Of a stretch of DNA of 64,000 nt, positions 26,565 through 34,597 are shown in pieces. The DNA lies in NCBI GenBank assembly GCA_036377595.1, contig DASUYB010000029.1, forward strand, positions 18,942-82,941, given 5' to 3'. The stretch is from Longimicrobium sp. GTDB taxonomy: Bacteria > Gemmatimonadota > Gemmatimonadetes > Longimicrobiales > Longimicrobiaceae. Within the stretch, counting starts at the first letter, position 1. Each line of letters opens with the position of its first letter. A program made the position numbers and the translations under genes. A model generated the notes under the pieces. The model was given only the letters and a program-made list of their open reading frames with translations, did not search any database and was not told where the DNA came from.

Positions 26565-26753
26565 TGGCGGGGGCTGCATTCGTGCTTTGGGCGGAGATTT
26601 GCGCGGCCGCGGGCGCCCTCACCCCGTGCCTTAGAGCACTCGCCCTCTCCCGATAACGGGAGAGGGTAGGGTTTCGAGCAGCGGTTTGGCCGTGGGAGGG
26701 GTCGCGTGGCAGGTACGATGCATCCCCCCAACCCGCCGAAGCCTTTCCCCGAG
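26565..26753. repeat. CCCGATAACGGG-cored intergenic repeat
   Basis: The stretch contains CTCTCCCGATAACGGGAGAG at 26640-26665, a hairpin with the same core as the repeat that follows at 26754. No gene is seen. Confidence 0.6.
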
Positions 26754-26843
26754 CTGAGGTCTCCCCCCTTCTCCCGTTATCGGGAGAAGGGGGGCCAGGG
26801 GGGTTGAGGGCCCTCGCGCGCAGCGCGACCCCGCTGTTCTGGA
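26754..26843. repeat. 90-base repeat, left copy flanking uraH-uox
   Basis: Starts CTGAGGTCTCCCCCC, carries a CTTCTCCCGTTATCGGGAGAAG hairpin region and ends in the hairpin CTCGCGCGCAGCGCG followed by ACCCCGCTGTTCTGGA. An almost identical copy in inverted orientation lies at 28075, directly after the uricase gene. Confidence 0.8.
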
Positions 26844-26869
26844 TCATCACCACCTAACCCACGACCACG

Positions 26870-27214
26870 ATGAGCGCGATCACCACGCACGTGCTGGACA
26901 CCATGCGCGGGCTGCCGGCGATGGGCATCGCCGTTCTGCTGGAGCGCGCCGACGAGAACGCGCAGATGCAGACCGTCGCGCGCGGCATCACCAACAGCGA
27001 CGGGCGCGTGCTCGACCTCCTCCCCGCGGGCGAGACGCTGGAGCCGGGGACGTACCGCCTGAGCTTCGACACCGGCGCGTACTTCACCGCCACGGGCGGG
27101 GAGGGCTTCTATCCCGAGGTGTCCATCGTCTTCGCCGCGCGCGAGGGCGAGACGCACTATCACGTGCCGCTGCTGCTGAGCCCGTACGCCTACTCCACCT
27201 ACCGCGGGAGCTGA
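26870..27214 (+). CDS. uraH: 5-hydroxyisourate hydrolase
   Basis: Hydrolyses 5-hydroxyisourate to OHCU. 114 residues, transthyretin-like. All signature parts are present: THVLDTMRGLPA at the N-terminus with the catalytic His, the Arg in ERADE region strand pairs, HYHVPLLLSPYAYSTYRGS at the C-terminus, including the C-terminal YRGS that separates the enzyme from transthyretin. No targeting signal, so cytosolic. Three bases from the uricase start. Confidence 0.95.
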   Translation: MSAITTHVLDTMRGLPAMGIAVLLERADENAQMQTVARGITNSDGRVLDLLPAGETLEPGTYRLSFDTGAYFTATGGEGFYPEVSIVFAAREGETHYHVPLLLSPYAYSTYRGS

Positions 27215-27217
27215 CGC

Positions 27218-28063
27218 ATGCCCGCGGCGCTCGGCCCCAACAACTACGGCAAGTCGCGCGTGCGCCTGTTCCGCGTCACGCGCGACGGCCCGCGGCACGA
27301 CGTCAGCGACCTCACCGTGGACGTCGCCGTCGAGGGGCGCTTCGAGGCCGTCCATCTCCAGGGCGACAACGCCGAGGTGCTGCCAACGGACACCATGCGC
27401 AACACCGTCTACGCGTTCGCGAAGCTGCATCCCGTGGAGCCGGTCGAGGGGTTCGGGCGCGCGCTGGCGCAGCACTTCCTGGGTGAGGCGCGCGAGGCCG
27501 AGCGCGTGCGCATCCGCATCGCCAAACATGGATGGGGGCGGATGACGGTGGGCGGGCGGCCGCACACGCACAGCTTCGTGCGCGGATCGGGCGAGCGGCG
27601 GATGGCCTGGGTCTTCGCCGACCGTGGCGCGGTGCGCTTCGAGGCGGGGATCGAGGAGCTGGAGGTGCTCAAGACCACCCAGTCCGCGTTCGAGGGCTAC
27701 ATCCGGAACCAGTACACGACGCTGCCGGAGACGAAGGACCGCATCTTTGCCACCATCGTCTCCGCGCGCTGGAAGTACGCGAGCGAGCCGGCGGACCTCG
27801 ACGCCACCTTCGAGGCCGTCCGCACGGCGATGCTGGAGACGTTCGCGGACCACGACTCCAAGTCCGTGCAGCAGACGCTCTACGCGATGGGCGCCGCAGC
27901 CATCGACGCCGCGCCGGAGGTGAGCGAGATCCGCCTCTCCCTTCCCAATCGCCACCACCTGCTGTTCGACATCGGGCGGTTCGGGCTGGAGAACCCCAAC
28001 GAGGTGTTCGTCCCCACCACCGAACCCTACGGCCTGATCGAGGCCACGGTGCTGCGGACGTAA
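27218..28063 (+). CDS. uox: Urate oxidase (cofactor-free uricase)
   Basis: Oxidises urate with O2 to 5-hydroxyisourate. 281 residues, two tunnelling-fold units. Catalytic Lys in NNYGKSRVR (about residue 11), Thr in PTDTMRNTVYAF (about 57-68), the substrate-binding Arg and Gln region (near 170-225, SVQQTLYAMG) and LPNRHHLLFD near 244-253 with the active-site Asn and His are all visible. Uricase, HIU hydrolase and OHCU decarboxylase in one place make S-allantoin formation complete. The pair uraH-uox is enclosed by inverted repeats. Confidence 0.95.
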   Translation: MPAALGPNNYGKSRVRLFRVTRDGPRHDVSDLTVDVAVEGRFEAVHLQGDNAEVLPTDTMRNTVYAFAKLHPVEPVEGFGRALAQHFLGEAREAERVRIRIAKHGWGRMTVGGRPHTHSFVRGSGERRMAWVFADRGAVRFEAGIEELEVLKTTQSAFEGYIRNQYTTLPETKDRIFATIVSARWKYASEPADLDATFEAVRTAMLETFADHDSKSVQQTLYAMGAAAIDAAPEVSEIRLSLPNRHHLLFDIGRFGLENPNEVFVPTTEPYGLIEATVLRT

Positions 28064-28074
28064 TCCGGCGACAG

Positions 28075-28165
28075 TCCAGAACAGCGGGGTCGCGCTGCGC
28101 GCGAGGGCCCCTCATCCCCCCCGGCCCCCCTTCTCCCGATAACGGGAGAAGGGGGGAGACCTCAG
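28075..28165. repeat. 90-base repeat, right (inverted) copy flanking uraH-uox
   Basis: Begins TCCAGAACAGCGGGGTCGCG and ends GGGGGGAGACCTCAG, the reverse complement of 26754-26843 with few changes. Starts 12 bases after the uricase stop. May serve as terminator as well. Confidence 0.8.
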
Positions 28166-28264
28166 CGCGAGGATGCGAGCTTCGGTCTTGACGATGGTCC
28201 GGGGCGGGGCGCCCGGCGGGGTGTCTCCATCGATCGAAACGTTGAACCTCAACCGCATCTGGAG

Positions 28265-28711
28265 ATGAGAACTCCTTCGCGAATCCTGAGATCGGCGTGC
28301 GTCGCGCTCGTCGTCGCGGTGGCGGCGGGGCGGGCGGAGGCGCAGCGGGTGCACACGCCCGAGCCGGGGTCGCCCGAGCGGCGGCTGCTGATGGACGCGC
28401 TGCGCATCCGCATGCAGCGCGAGCTGAACCGGCCGATGATCTTCCAGGTGCGCCAGCTGCGCGTGCTGGGGAGCTGGGCGTTCGCCGAGGTGGTGCCGCG
28501 CAAGCCCGACGGCTCGCCGTTCGACTACCGCGGCACGCGCTACGAGGAGGCCCGCAACGAGGGGATGATGGACGACGCCAGCGTGGCCGTCCTCCACCGC
28601 ACCGGCGGCCAGTGGCGCGTCGTGCGCATCGCCATCGGCCCCACCGACGTGGCGTGGCTGGGATGGGACAGGGAGCTCGGCGCCCCGCGCGCCGTCTTCC
28701 CGTACCCCTGA
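28265..28711 (+). CDS. Small secreted protein of unknown function
   Basis: Protein of 148 residues with signal peptide ending in GRAEAQ (about residue 27). The mature part is an alpha/beta mixture: helix MDALRIRMQRELNRP, strands FQVRQLRVLGSWAFAEVVPR, and SVAVLHRTGGQWRVVRIAIGPTDVAW near the end. It has the look of a NTF2/YpeB-like small domain, but no family can be named. A terminator hairpin follows at 28738. Confidence 0.7.
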   Translation: MRTPSRILRSACVALVVAVAAGRAEAQRVHTPEPGSPERRLLMDALRIRMQRELNRPMIFQVRQLRVLGSWAFAEVVPRKPDGSPFDYRGTRYEEARNEGMMDDASVAVLHRTGGQWRVVRIAIGPTDVAWLGWDRELGAPRAVFPYP

Positions 28712-28737
28712 CGCGATCGGACGAAAACGATCAATGG

Positions 28738-28770
28738 AGAGGCGCCCCCCCGGTCGGCGCCTCTTTCGCT
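28738..28770 (+). terminator. Terminator after the small secreted protein gene
   Basis: AGAGGCGCC (28738-28746) pairs with GGCGCCTCT (28756-28764), then TTCGCTTTCC. Loop is C-rich, nine bases. Confidence 0.65.
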
Positions 28771-28880
28771 TTCCCGCCCGCCGCGTAGGTTGGCGGGGCC
28801 TGCGGATTGCATCGGCGCGCGGGGCACGAATCCGCCGGTGGAGCCCGCCGACGCACGACCCTTCCGGAGATGGACTGACG

Positions 28881-29600
28881 GTGAACCGAGAGTACCACCG
28901 CTGGTACAGCCCGTCGCTCGGCCGCGACATGGAGATGCTGGTGTTCGGCTGGGGCGGCGCGCGGCTGCTGGTGTATCCCACCTCGATGGGGCGCTACTTC
29001 GAGTGGGAGGACCGCGGGATGATGGACGCGCTCGGCGAGCACATCGACCGCGGCTGGCTGCAGGTGTTCTGCGTCGACAGCGTCGACGCGGAGAGCTGGT
29101 ACGCCAAGGGAAGGCATCCGCACGACCGCGCGGTGCGGCAGGGGCAGTACGAGGACTACATCCTCCGCGAGGTGCTCCCCTTCAGCCAGGGCCGCAACGG
29201 CAACTCCTACCTGATCGCCACCGGCGCCAGCTTCGGCGCCTACCACGCCGTCAACATCGGCCTGCGCAACCCGTGGACGTTCAACCGCGTGCTGGGGATG
29301 AGCGGCCTGTACGACATCCGCGAGCAGACCGACGGCTACTACGACGACGCCATCGCGGCGCAGAACCCCTCGCACTACGTCAGCCGCATCGACGACCCGC
29401 ACCGGCTGGAGGCGATGCGGCGGATGGACGTCATCCTGGCCACCGGCCGCGACGACAGCTTCGTGGGCAACAACGAGTACCTGTCGCGGATCCTGTGGGA
29501 GAAGGGGATCGGCAACGCGCTGCGCCTGTGGGACGGCTGGGCCCACGACTGGCCCTGGTGGAAGGACATGGTGCGGATGTACGTCGGCGGGCACGATTAG
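28881..29600 (+). CDS. Esterase-family alpha/beta hydrolase of the ligase module
   Basis: Protein of 239 residues of the putative-esterase (esterase D/antigen 85-like) group. Serine nucleophile in GASFGAY (about residue 113-119), Asp in ATGRDDSF near 193 and His in GWAHDWPWW near 220 form the triad. No signal peptide, so cytosolic. GTG start with GGAGA ten bases upstream. It precedes an ATP-grasp ligase, a circularly permuted ATP-grasp and a GCS2 ligase on the same strand; similar hydrolases are seen in predicted amide-ligase clusters, where they may release or transfer the product. Confidence 0.82.
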   Translation: MNREYHRWYSPSLGRDMEMLVFGWGGARLLVYPTSMGRYFEWEDRGMMDALGEHIDRGWLQVFCVDSVDAESWYAKGRHPHDRAVRQGQYEDYILREVLPFSQGRNGNSYLIATGASFGAYHAVNIGLRNPWTFNRVLGMSGLYDIREQTDGYYDDAIAAQNPSHYVSRIDDPHRLEAMRRMDVILATGRDDSFVGNNEYLSRILWEKGIGNALRLWDGWAHDWPWWKDMVRMYVGGHD

Positions 29601-29967
29601 GGGACAGGGCACAGGGGACAGGGACAGCAGGGAGGGGACGGACGGAGGCTGCTGCGAGGGGCGCCGGCGCGGCCGCGGGCGGCCCCCTCCCCCGGCCCCT
29701 CCCCCGCTGCGCAGGGGAGGGGAGAACTCAGTGCGGGGCGGGCATTTGCGTGAGGGATGCGCGCCCGGAGGGCCGGGACGCCGCCGCGCTTGCACCGTCG
29801 CCGCGTGACGCGAGGATGACGGGCGCGGCGGTGGCCCGGCGCGGTTGGGCACAGTTGTATCGTGCCCTACCGCGCGCGCAGCCCGGCCCCCGCGCAGCGG
29901 GGGACACGCCCGAACCACGAAGTCCAATCAGTTTCTCGTAGATCGTAACTCGCACGGGGGGATGAAG
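29601..29967. other. Gap with GC-rich repeats before the ATP-grasp gene
   Basis: Contains GGGGACAGGGCACAGGGGACAGGG-type tandem units right after the esterase stop (29601-29635) and a CCCCTCCCCCGCTGCGCAGGGGAGGGG hairpin at about 29696-29722. No gene seen. The rest should hold the promoter of the ligase genes. Confidence 0.4.
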
Positions 29968-31545
29968 ATGACGCTGAAGGTCGGCCTGATCGTGGGGCGC
30001 GAGTGGTCGTTCCCCCCCGCGTTCATCGACGAGGTGCAGCGGCGCGACCAGGGCGTCGTGGCCGAGTACATCAAGCTCGGCGCGCCGCGTATGGACGAGC
30101 CCTGCGAGTACGCGGTGATCATCGACCGCATCTCGCACGAGGTGCCGTTCTACCGCACCTTCCTCAAGCAGGCGGTGCTGCAGGGGTGCACCGTGGTCAA
30201 CAACCCCTTCATGTGGACCGCCGACGACAAGTTCTTCGGCGCCGCGCTGGCCACCAGGCTCGGGATCGCGCACCCGAAGACGGTCGTGCTGCCGAACAAG
30301 GAGTACATCCCCGGCATCGTGCACGAGGAGTCGCTGCGCAACCTGCAGTATCCGCTCGACTGGCAGGGGATCGTGGAGTACGTGGGCCTCCCCTGCGTGC
30401 TGAAGGACGCGCATGGCGGCGGGTGGAAGGACGTGTACGTCTGCCGCTCGCTCGAGGAGCTTATCCACCACTACGACACGTCGGGGCTGCTGACGATGGT
30501 GGTGCAGGAGTTCATCGAGTGGGACCAGGTCATCCGCTGCATCTGCATCGGGCAGGACAAGGTGATGCCCATCAAGTACGACCCGCGCGAGCGGAAGTAC
30601 CACGTGGAGCACGAGCACCTGTCGCCCGAGCTGGGCTCGCGCGTGGTGGCCGACTCGCTGAAGCTGGTGCGCGCGCTGGGATACGACATGAACTCGATGG
30701 AGTGGGCGGTGCGCGACGGCATCCCCTACGCCATCGACTTCATGAACCCCGCGCCCGACATGGACATCTACTCGCTGACCCCGCACTACTTCGAGTGGGC
30801 GGTGAGCGCGATGGCGGACATGGCGATCGATCTCGCGAGGAACCCTCGCCGCCAGGTCCGCGACCTCCGCTGGGACGCGCTCTTCTCCGGCTCGCGGGAG
30901 GCTGGTGCTTCGAGCGCCGGCGGCGGATCGCCCAGCGCCGCGGGTCCCGGCTACCTGGGCGGCGGCGGGTTCGAGGGCGGGGGAGATGACGAGGAGGAGG
31001 GCGGTTCGGGCGGTGGCGGCACCGGCGCGACGGCGCCCAGCACTGCCCCGGAGGCACCGGGTGGGCAGCAGGGGTCCGGCAGCGGCGGCCGCGCGGCCGG
31101 CACCTCCGCGGCGGATACGGGCCAGGTCGGCTCGTCTGCCGGCCGGGTGGACACCACTTCGAGTGCGTCTACGGACCCGTCCGGCGGGGGCCATGGGTCC
31201 GGCACCGGCGGGCGTGCCCAATCCACGACGGCCGACGCGGACAACGGCGGGACGGTGGGTTCCGGCGGCCGCGCAGCCGCCACGTCCGACGCCGGGGGCG
31301 GTGGCTACAGCGGCTCGACGGCCGAGGCGCTCGGCGGCACGGAGCCCGGATCGCCGGTGTCGGATCGCGCGCCGGGCGTGTACGTGGACGAATCGCCCGC
31401 GGCGGACCTGGAGCCGCCCGCCGTCTCCGAACCGCCGCGCGGCACGGGCGCGATCGGCGCTTCGGCGTCCGGCGAGGGGACGGAGCGGGCGGGGGAGGAC
31501 ACGTCGCCCGACGCGGCCTCGCGGTCGGCGCGGGAGCAGGCGTGA
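29968..31545 (+). CDS. ATP-grasp ligase with long Gly/Ser-rich tail
   Basis: Protein of 525 residues. Residues 1-308 are an ATP-grasp ligase (glutathione-synthetase/D-Ala-D-Ala-ligase type): LKDAHGGGWKDVY near 145-157 is the glycine-rich ATP loop, VVQEFIEWD near 180 supplies the adenine hinge, and IPYAIDFMNPAPD near 252 holds the metal-binding acid and Asn. It should join a carboxylate and an amine using ATP. Residues about 309-525 are low-complexity Gly/Ser/Ala/Thr with an acidic DDEEEGG patch and three imperfect GSGGRAAGTSAAD-like repeats. Of two adjacent ATG codons (29962, 29968) the second has the better spacing to GGGGGG. The stop overlaps the next gene by four bases. Confidence 0.82.
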   Translation: MTLKVGLIVGREWSFPPAFIDEVQRRDQGVVAEYIKLGAPRMDEPCEYAVIIDRISHEVPFYRTFLKQAVLQGCTVVNNPFMWTADDKFFGAALATRLGIAHPKTVVLPNKEYIPGIVHEESLRNLQYPLDWQGIVEYVGLPCVLKDAHGGGWKDVYVCRSLEELIHHYDTSGLLTMVVQEFIEWDQVIRCICIGQDKVMPIKYDPRERKYHVEHEHLSPELGSRVVADSLKLVRALGYDMNSMEWAVRDGIPYAIDFMNPAPDMDIYSLTPHYFEWAVSAMADMAIDLARNPRRQVRDLRWDALFSGSREAGASSAGGGSPSAAGPGYLGGGGFEGGGDDEEEGGSGGGGTGATAPSTAPEAPGGQQGSGSGGRAAGTSAADTGQVGSSAGRVDTTSSASTDPSGGGHGSGTGGRAQSTTADADNGGTVGSGGRAAATSDAGGGGYSGSTAEALGGTEPGSPVSDRAPGVYVDESPAADLEPPAVSEPPRGTGAIGASASGEGTERAGEDTSPDAASRSAREQA

Positions 31546-32906
31546 GCGCCGACGCGCTGCGCCGGGCGATCGACGCCTGGCACGCGCTGCTCGACGACGC
31601 CGACCTCGCGGGCGAAAGCGCGGAGCGGCTCGACCAGGAGCACCGCAGCCTGGGGATGTACTTCGGCGACCGGGCGCTCTGCACGGTGATCCGCCCGCGC
31701 TTCTTCACCCACGCGCAGTGGGCGGGGATCCGCCGCGGCGTGGAGACGCTGATGCGCGCCTTCCGCCGCGCGCACGTGGCCGCGATGCACGAGCCCGCGC
31801 TGCTGGAGCAGTTCCGCCTCCTCGACTGGGAGCGCGAGCTGATCGGCCAGGACCCGGGCTTCGAATCTCCCTGCCCCACCTCGCGGCTCGACGCGTTCTT
31901 CAACCCCGACGACGGGTCGCTCCGCTTCACCGAGTACAACGCCGAGACGCCGGCCGGGCCCGCGTACATGGACACGCTCAGCGAGGTGTTCCTGGCGCTT
32001 CCCGTCACCGGCGAGTTCCTGCGCACGCACGTGGTCCATCCGCTCCCCGCGCGGCACGGGGTGCTGCACGCGCTGCTCGGCGCGCACGCGCAGTGGAGCG
32101 GGCGCCGCGAGCCGCCGCGCATCGGCATCCTGGACTGGGCCGAGGTGCCCACCTACAGCGAGTTCGTCTTCTTCCGCGACTACTTCCGCGCGCACGGCGT
32201 GGCGTGCGAGATCGCCGATCCCCGCAACCTGGAGTACCGCGACGGGAAGCTGATGGCGGGCGACTTCCACGTCACCCTCATCTACAAGCGCGTGCTGATC
32301 GACGAGCTGGTGCTGCGGATGGGGATCGACAACCCGGTGGTCCGCGCGGTCCGCGACGGCGCCGTGTGCATGGTGAACCCGTTCCGCTGCAAGGTGCTGT
32401 ACAAGAAGGCCTCGCTGGCCGTGCTCGGCGACGAGCGCAACGACCGCCTGTTCACCCCCGACGAGCAGGCGGCCATCGAGGCGCACGTGCCGTGGACGCG
32501 CATCGTGGAGGAGCGGCGCACGCGCTTCCACGGCACGGAGATCGACCTGCTGCCGTGGGCGGAATCGAACCGCGAGCGGCTGGTGCTGAAGCCGAACGAC
32601 GACTACGGCGGGCGGGGGATCGTGCTCGGGTGGCTGGTGTCGGACGACGCGTGGCGGGCGGCGCTGAAGACGGCGCTGGAGACGCCGTACGTGCTGCAGG
32701 AGCGCATCATCCTCCCCACGGAGCCCTTCCCCAGCTGGGTGGACGGGAAGGTGGAGATCTACGACCGGATGGTGGACGTCGCCCCCTTCGTCACCCGCAC
32801 GGCCACCATCGACGGCGCGCTGACCCGCATCGCCACCGACCCGCTGCTGAACGTGACCGCCGGCGGCGGCTCGTCCGTGGCCACGATGCTGGTGGAGCGG
32901 CGGTAG
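31542..32906 (+). CDS. Circularly permuted ATP-grasp protein
   Basis: Protein of 454 residues; GTG overlaps the stop of the preceding ligase. The order of ATP-grasp elements is permuted: the substrate-like region with FTEYNAETPAGPAY near 128-141 comes first, then LIYKRVLIDELV near 246, then RLVLKPNDDYGGRGIVLGW near 345-363, the ATP-binding strand and loop, and PYVLQERI near 384 as hinge. This matches the circularly permuted ATP-grasp group related to glutathionylspermidine synthetase. The substrate is unknown. Coupling to the classical ATP-grasp gene suggests that both act on one product. Confidence 0.78.
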   Translation: MSADALRRAIDAWHALLDDADLAGESAERLDQEHRSLGMYFGDRALCTVIRPRFFTHAQWAGIRRGVETLMRAFRRAHVAAMHEPALLEQFRLLDWERELIGQDPGFESPCPTSRLDAFFNPDDGSLRFTEYNAETPAGPAYMDTLSEVFLALPVTGEFLRTHVVHPLPARHGVLHALLGAHAQWSGRREPPRIGILDWAEVPTYSEFVFFRDYFRAHGVACEIADPRNLEYRDGKLMAGDFHVTLIYKRVLIDELVLRMGIDNPVVRAVRDGAVCMVNPFRCKVLYKKASLAVLGDERNDRLFTPDEQAAIEAHVPWTRIVEERRTRFHGTEIDLLPWAESNRERLVLKPNDDYGGRGIVLGWLVSDDAWRAALKTALETPYVLQERIILPTEPFPSWVDGKVEIYDRMVDVAPFVTRTATIDGALTRIATDPLLNVTAGGGSSVATMLVERR

Positions 32907-33344
32907 GGGCCCTCTCCCTGCCGCTTCGGACAGATCCTGCCCGCCCGGCGCGGAGGCCCTCTCCCCCCGGCCCCCTCCCCCAAAACCGACTGGGGGAGGG
33001 GGAGACCTCAGCGTGGAGAGAGGCGGCGGCTCGCGAAGGATGCATCCCGCCCGCCGCGGCTGGCCCCCTCCCCTGGCCCCTCCCCCGCTTCGCAGGGGAG
33101 GGGAGACCTCAGCGCGAAGATCACCTTCGGTGCGGCGAGCTTGGTAGAGTCGCCAGATGCCTGGGCGGCAGTCCCGCAGGGACTTCGTGCAGTTGTTGCC
33201 GCGAATTCCATTCGCCCGTCTCCCCTCCGAATCCCCATCCCCTCACGGCGGTAAACATTTTGCGGCTGGCGCGGGCGTGAGGTGTGGTGCATCATCCCGA
33301 CAGGATTCGTTCGTCTCCATCTCCACCCGCGGAGAGGACCCGCC
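32907..33344. repeat. Gap with CCCCCTCCCC-type hairpin repeats
   Basis: No gene. Two related units occur: one around 32955-33010 (CCCCCTCCCCCAAAACCGACTGGGGGAGGGGGAGACCTCAG) and one around 33063-33112 (CCCCTCCCCTGGCCCCTCCCCCGCTTCGCAGGGGAGGGGAGACCTCAG), each a stem that ends in GAGACCTCAGCG as in the repeats at 26754 and 28075. A hairpin AGTCCCGCAGGGACT lies at 33168-33183. The GCS2 promoter probably lies between 33185 and 33330. Confidence 0.55.
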
Positions 33345-34496
33345 ATGATGCAGGCCCCGTCGCTGACGCTCGGCATCGAGGAAGAGTACCAGATCATCGA
33401 CCCCGAGACGCGCGAGCTGCGCTCGTACATCACCGAGATCCTGGACCACGACCACCTGATCCTGGGCGAGATCAAGCCCGAGCTGCACCAGAGCATCGTG
33501 GAGGTGGGCAGCCAGATCTGCCAGACGCCGGCCGAGGTGAAGGCCGAGCTGGCGCGGCTGCGCGGGATGGTGATGGACCTGGCCGCGCGGAAGGGATTGA
33601 AGGTGGCGGCCGCGGGCACCCACCCGTTCAGCAGCTGGATGACGCAGGAGATCACGCCGCTGGAGCGCTACCTGGGCGTGAAGCAGGACATGCAGGACCT
33701 CGCCCAGCAGCTGCTGATCTTCGGCACGCACGTGCACGTGGGGATCGAGGACCGCGAGTTCATGATCGACGCCATGAACGTCGCGCGCTACTTCCTTCCC
33801 CACATCCTCTGCCTGTGCAGCTCGTCGCCGTTCTGGATGGGTCGCTCGACGGGGCTGAAGAGCTACCGCAGCGTGATCTTCCGCAACTTCCCGCGCACCG
33901 GCGTGCCGCGCGTGATGCGCGACTGGCGCGAGTTCGAGTCGCTGCAGAGCACCCTCGCGGCTACCGGCTGCATCCCCGACGGGAGCAAGATCTACTGGGA
34001 CGTGCGGCCGCACCACAAGTTCCCCACGCTTGAGTTCCGCTTCCTGGACGTGTGCACGCGCATCGACGAGGCGGTGTGCGTGGCGGCGCTGCTGCAGGCG
34101 GTGGTGCTGAAGCTGTGGAAGCTGCGGCGCGACAACATGACCTTCCGCGTGTACGCGCACGACCTGATCGAGGAGAACAAGTGGCGCGCGGTGCGCTACG
34201 GCTTCGACGGCAAGCTGATCGACTTCGGGAAGAAGGCGGAGTGCCCCGCGCGCGACCTGATCCGCGAGATGCTGGAGTGGTTCCTGGACGACGTGGTGGA
34301 CGAGCTGGGGAGCCGCGACGCGATCGAGTACGCCTTCCGCATCATGGACGAGGGCTCCAGCGCCGACCGCCAGCTGGCCGTCTACGAGCGCACCGGCAGC
34401 CTGGAGGCCGTGGTCGACCACCTGATCGCCGAGACGGAGGAAGGCGTCTTCCCCGCCGCCAAGTCCGCTCCCGAGGCCGCCGAGGCGACGGCCTGA
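33345..34496 (+). CDS. GCS2/YbdK-type carboxylate-amine ligase
   Basis: Protein of 383 residues of the glutamate-cysteine ligase 2 family, which forms amide bonds between an acid and an amine with ATP. Family signatures: [13 protein letters not shown] at 7-19 (metal-binding Glu triad), [14 protein letters not shown] near 46, GTHPFSSW near 93, [13 protein letters not shown] near 127 and [17 protein letters not shown] near 230. ATG with GGAGAGGAC upstream. Natural substrates of YbdK-type enzymes are mostly unknown. With two ATP-grasp genes and an esterase just upstream it is likely the third ligase of the same system. Confidence 0.88.
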   Translation: MMQAPSLTLGIEEEYQIIDPETRELRSYITEILDHDHLILGEIKPELHQSIVEVGSQICQTPAEVKAELARLRGMVMDLAARKGLKVAAAGTHPFSSWMTQEITPLERYLGVKQDMQDLAQQLLIFGTHVHVGIEDREFMIDAMNVARYFLPHILCLCSSSPFWMGRSTGLKSYRSVIFRNFPRTGVPRVMRDWREFESLQSTLAATGCIPDGSKIYWDVRPHHKFPTLEFRFLDVCTRIDEAVCVAALLQAVVLKLWKLRRDNMTFRVYAHDLIEENKWRAVRYGFDGKLIDFGKKAECPARDLIREMLEWFLDDVVDELGSRDAIEYAFRIMDEGSSADRQLAVYERTGSLEAVVDHLIAETEEGVFPAAKSAPEAAEATA

Positions 34497-34510
34497 CAGA
34501 AACAGAAAGT

Positions 34511-34581
34511 CTCACGCAGAGTCAGCAGGGTTAGCAGAGAAAAACAGCTGTTCTCTGCTAACCCTGCTGACTCTGCGTGAG
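34511..34581. terminator. Perfect 31-base inverted repeat between convergent genes
   Basis: Arms 34511-34541 and 34551-34581 are exact complements, 31 bases each, around a 9-base loop. Built of GCAGAGTCAGCAGGGTTAGCAG-like units. It separates the GCS2 gene from the converging phosphoesterase gene and is followed by CCCTTCTTTTTGTG, so it should terminate both transcripts. Confidence 0.85.
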
Positions 34582-34597
34582 CCCTTCTTTTTGTGAC

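Noticed and set aside
26630..28165. CRISPR array, suggested by repeated CCCGTTATCGGG units
   Set aside because: Units are not evenly spaced, there are no spacers of constant length and genes lie between. They are intergenic hairpin repeats.
29600..29960. Hidden small gene in the gap before the ATP-grasp gene
   Set aside because: Open frames here are extensions of neighbouring frames through GC-rich repeats, without a ribosome site.
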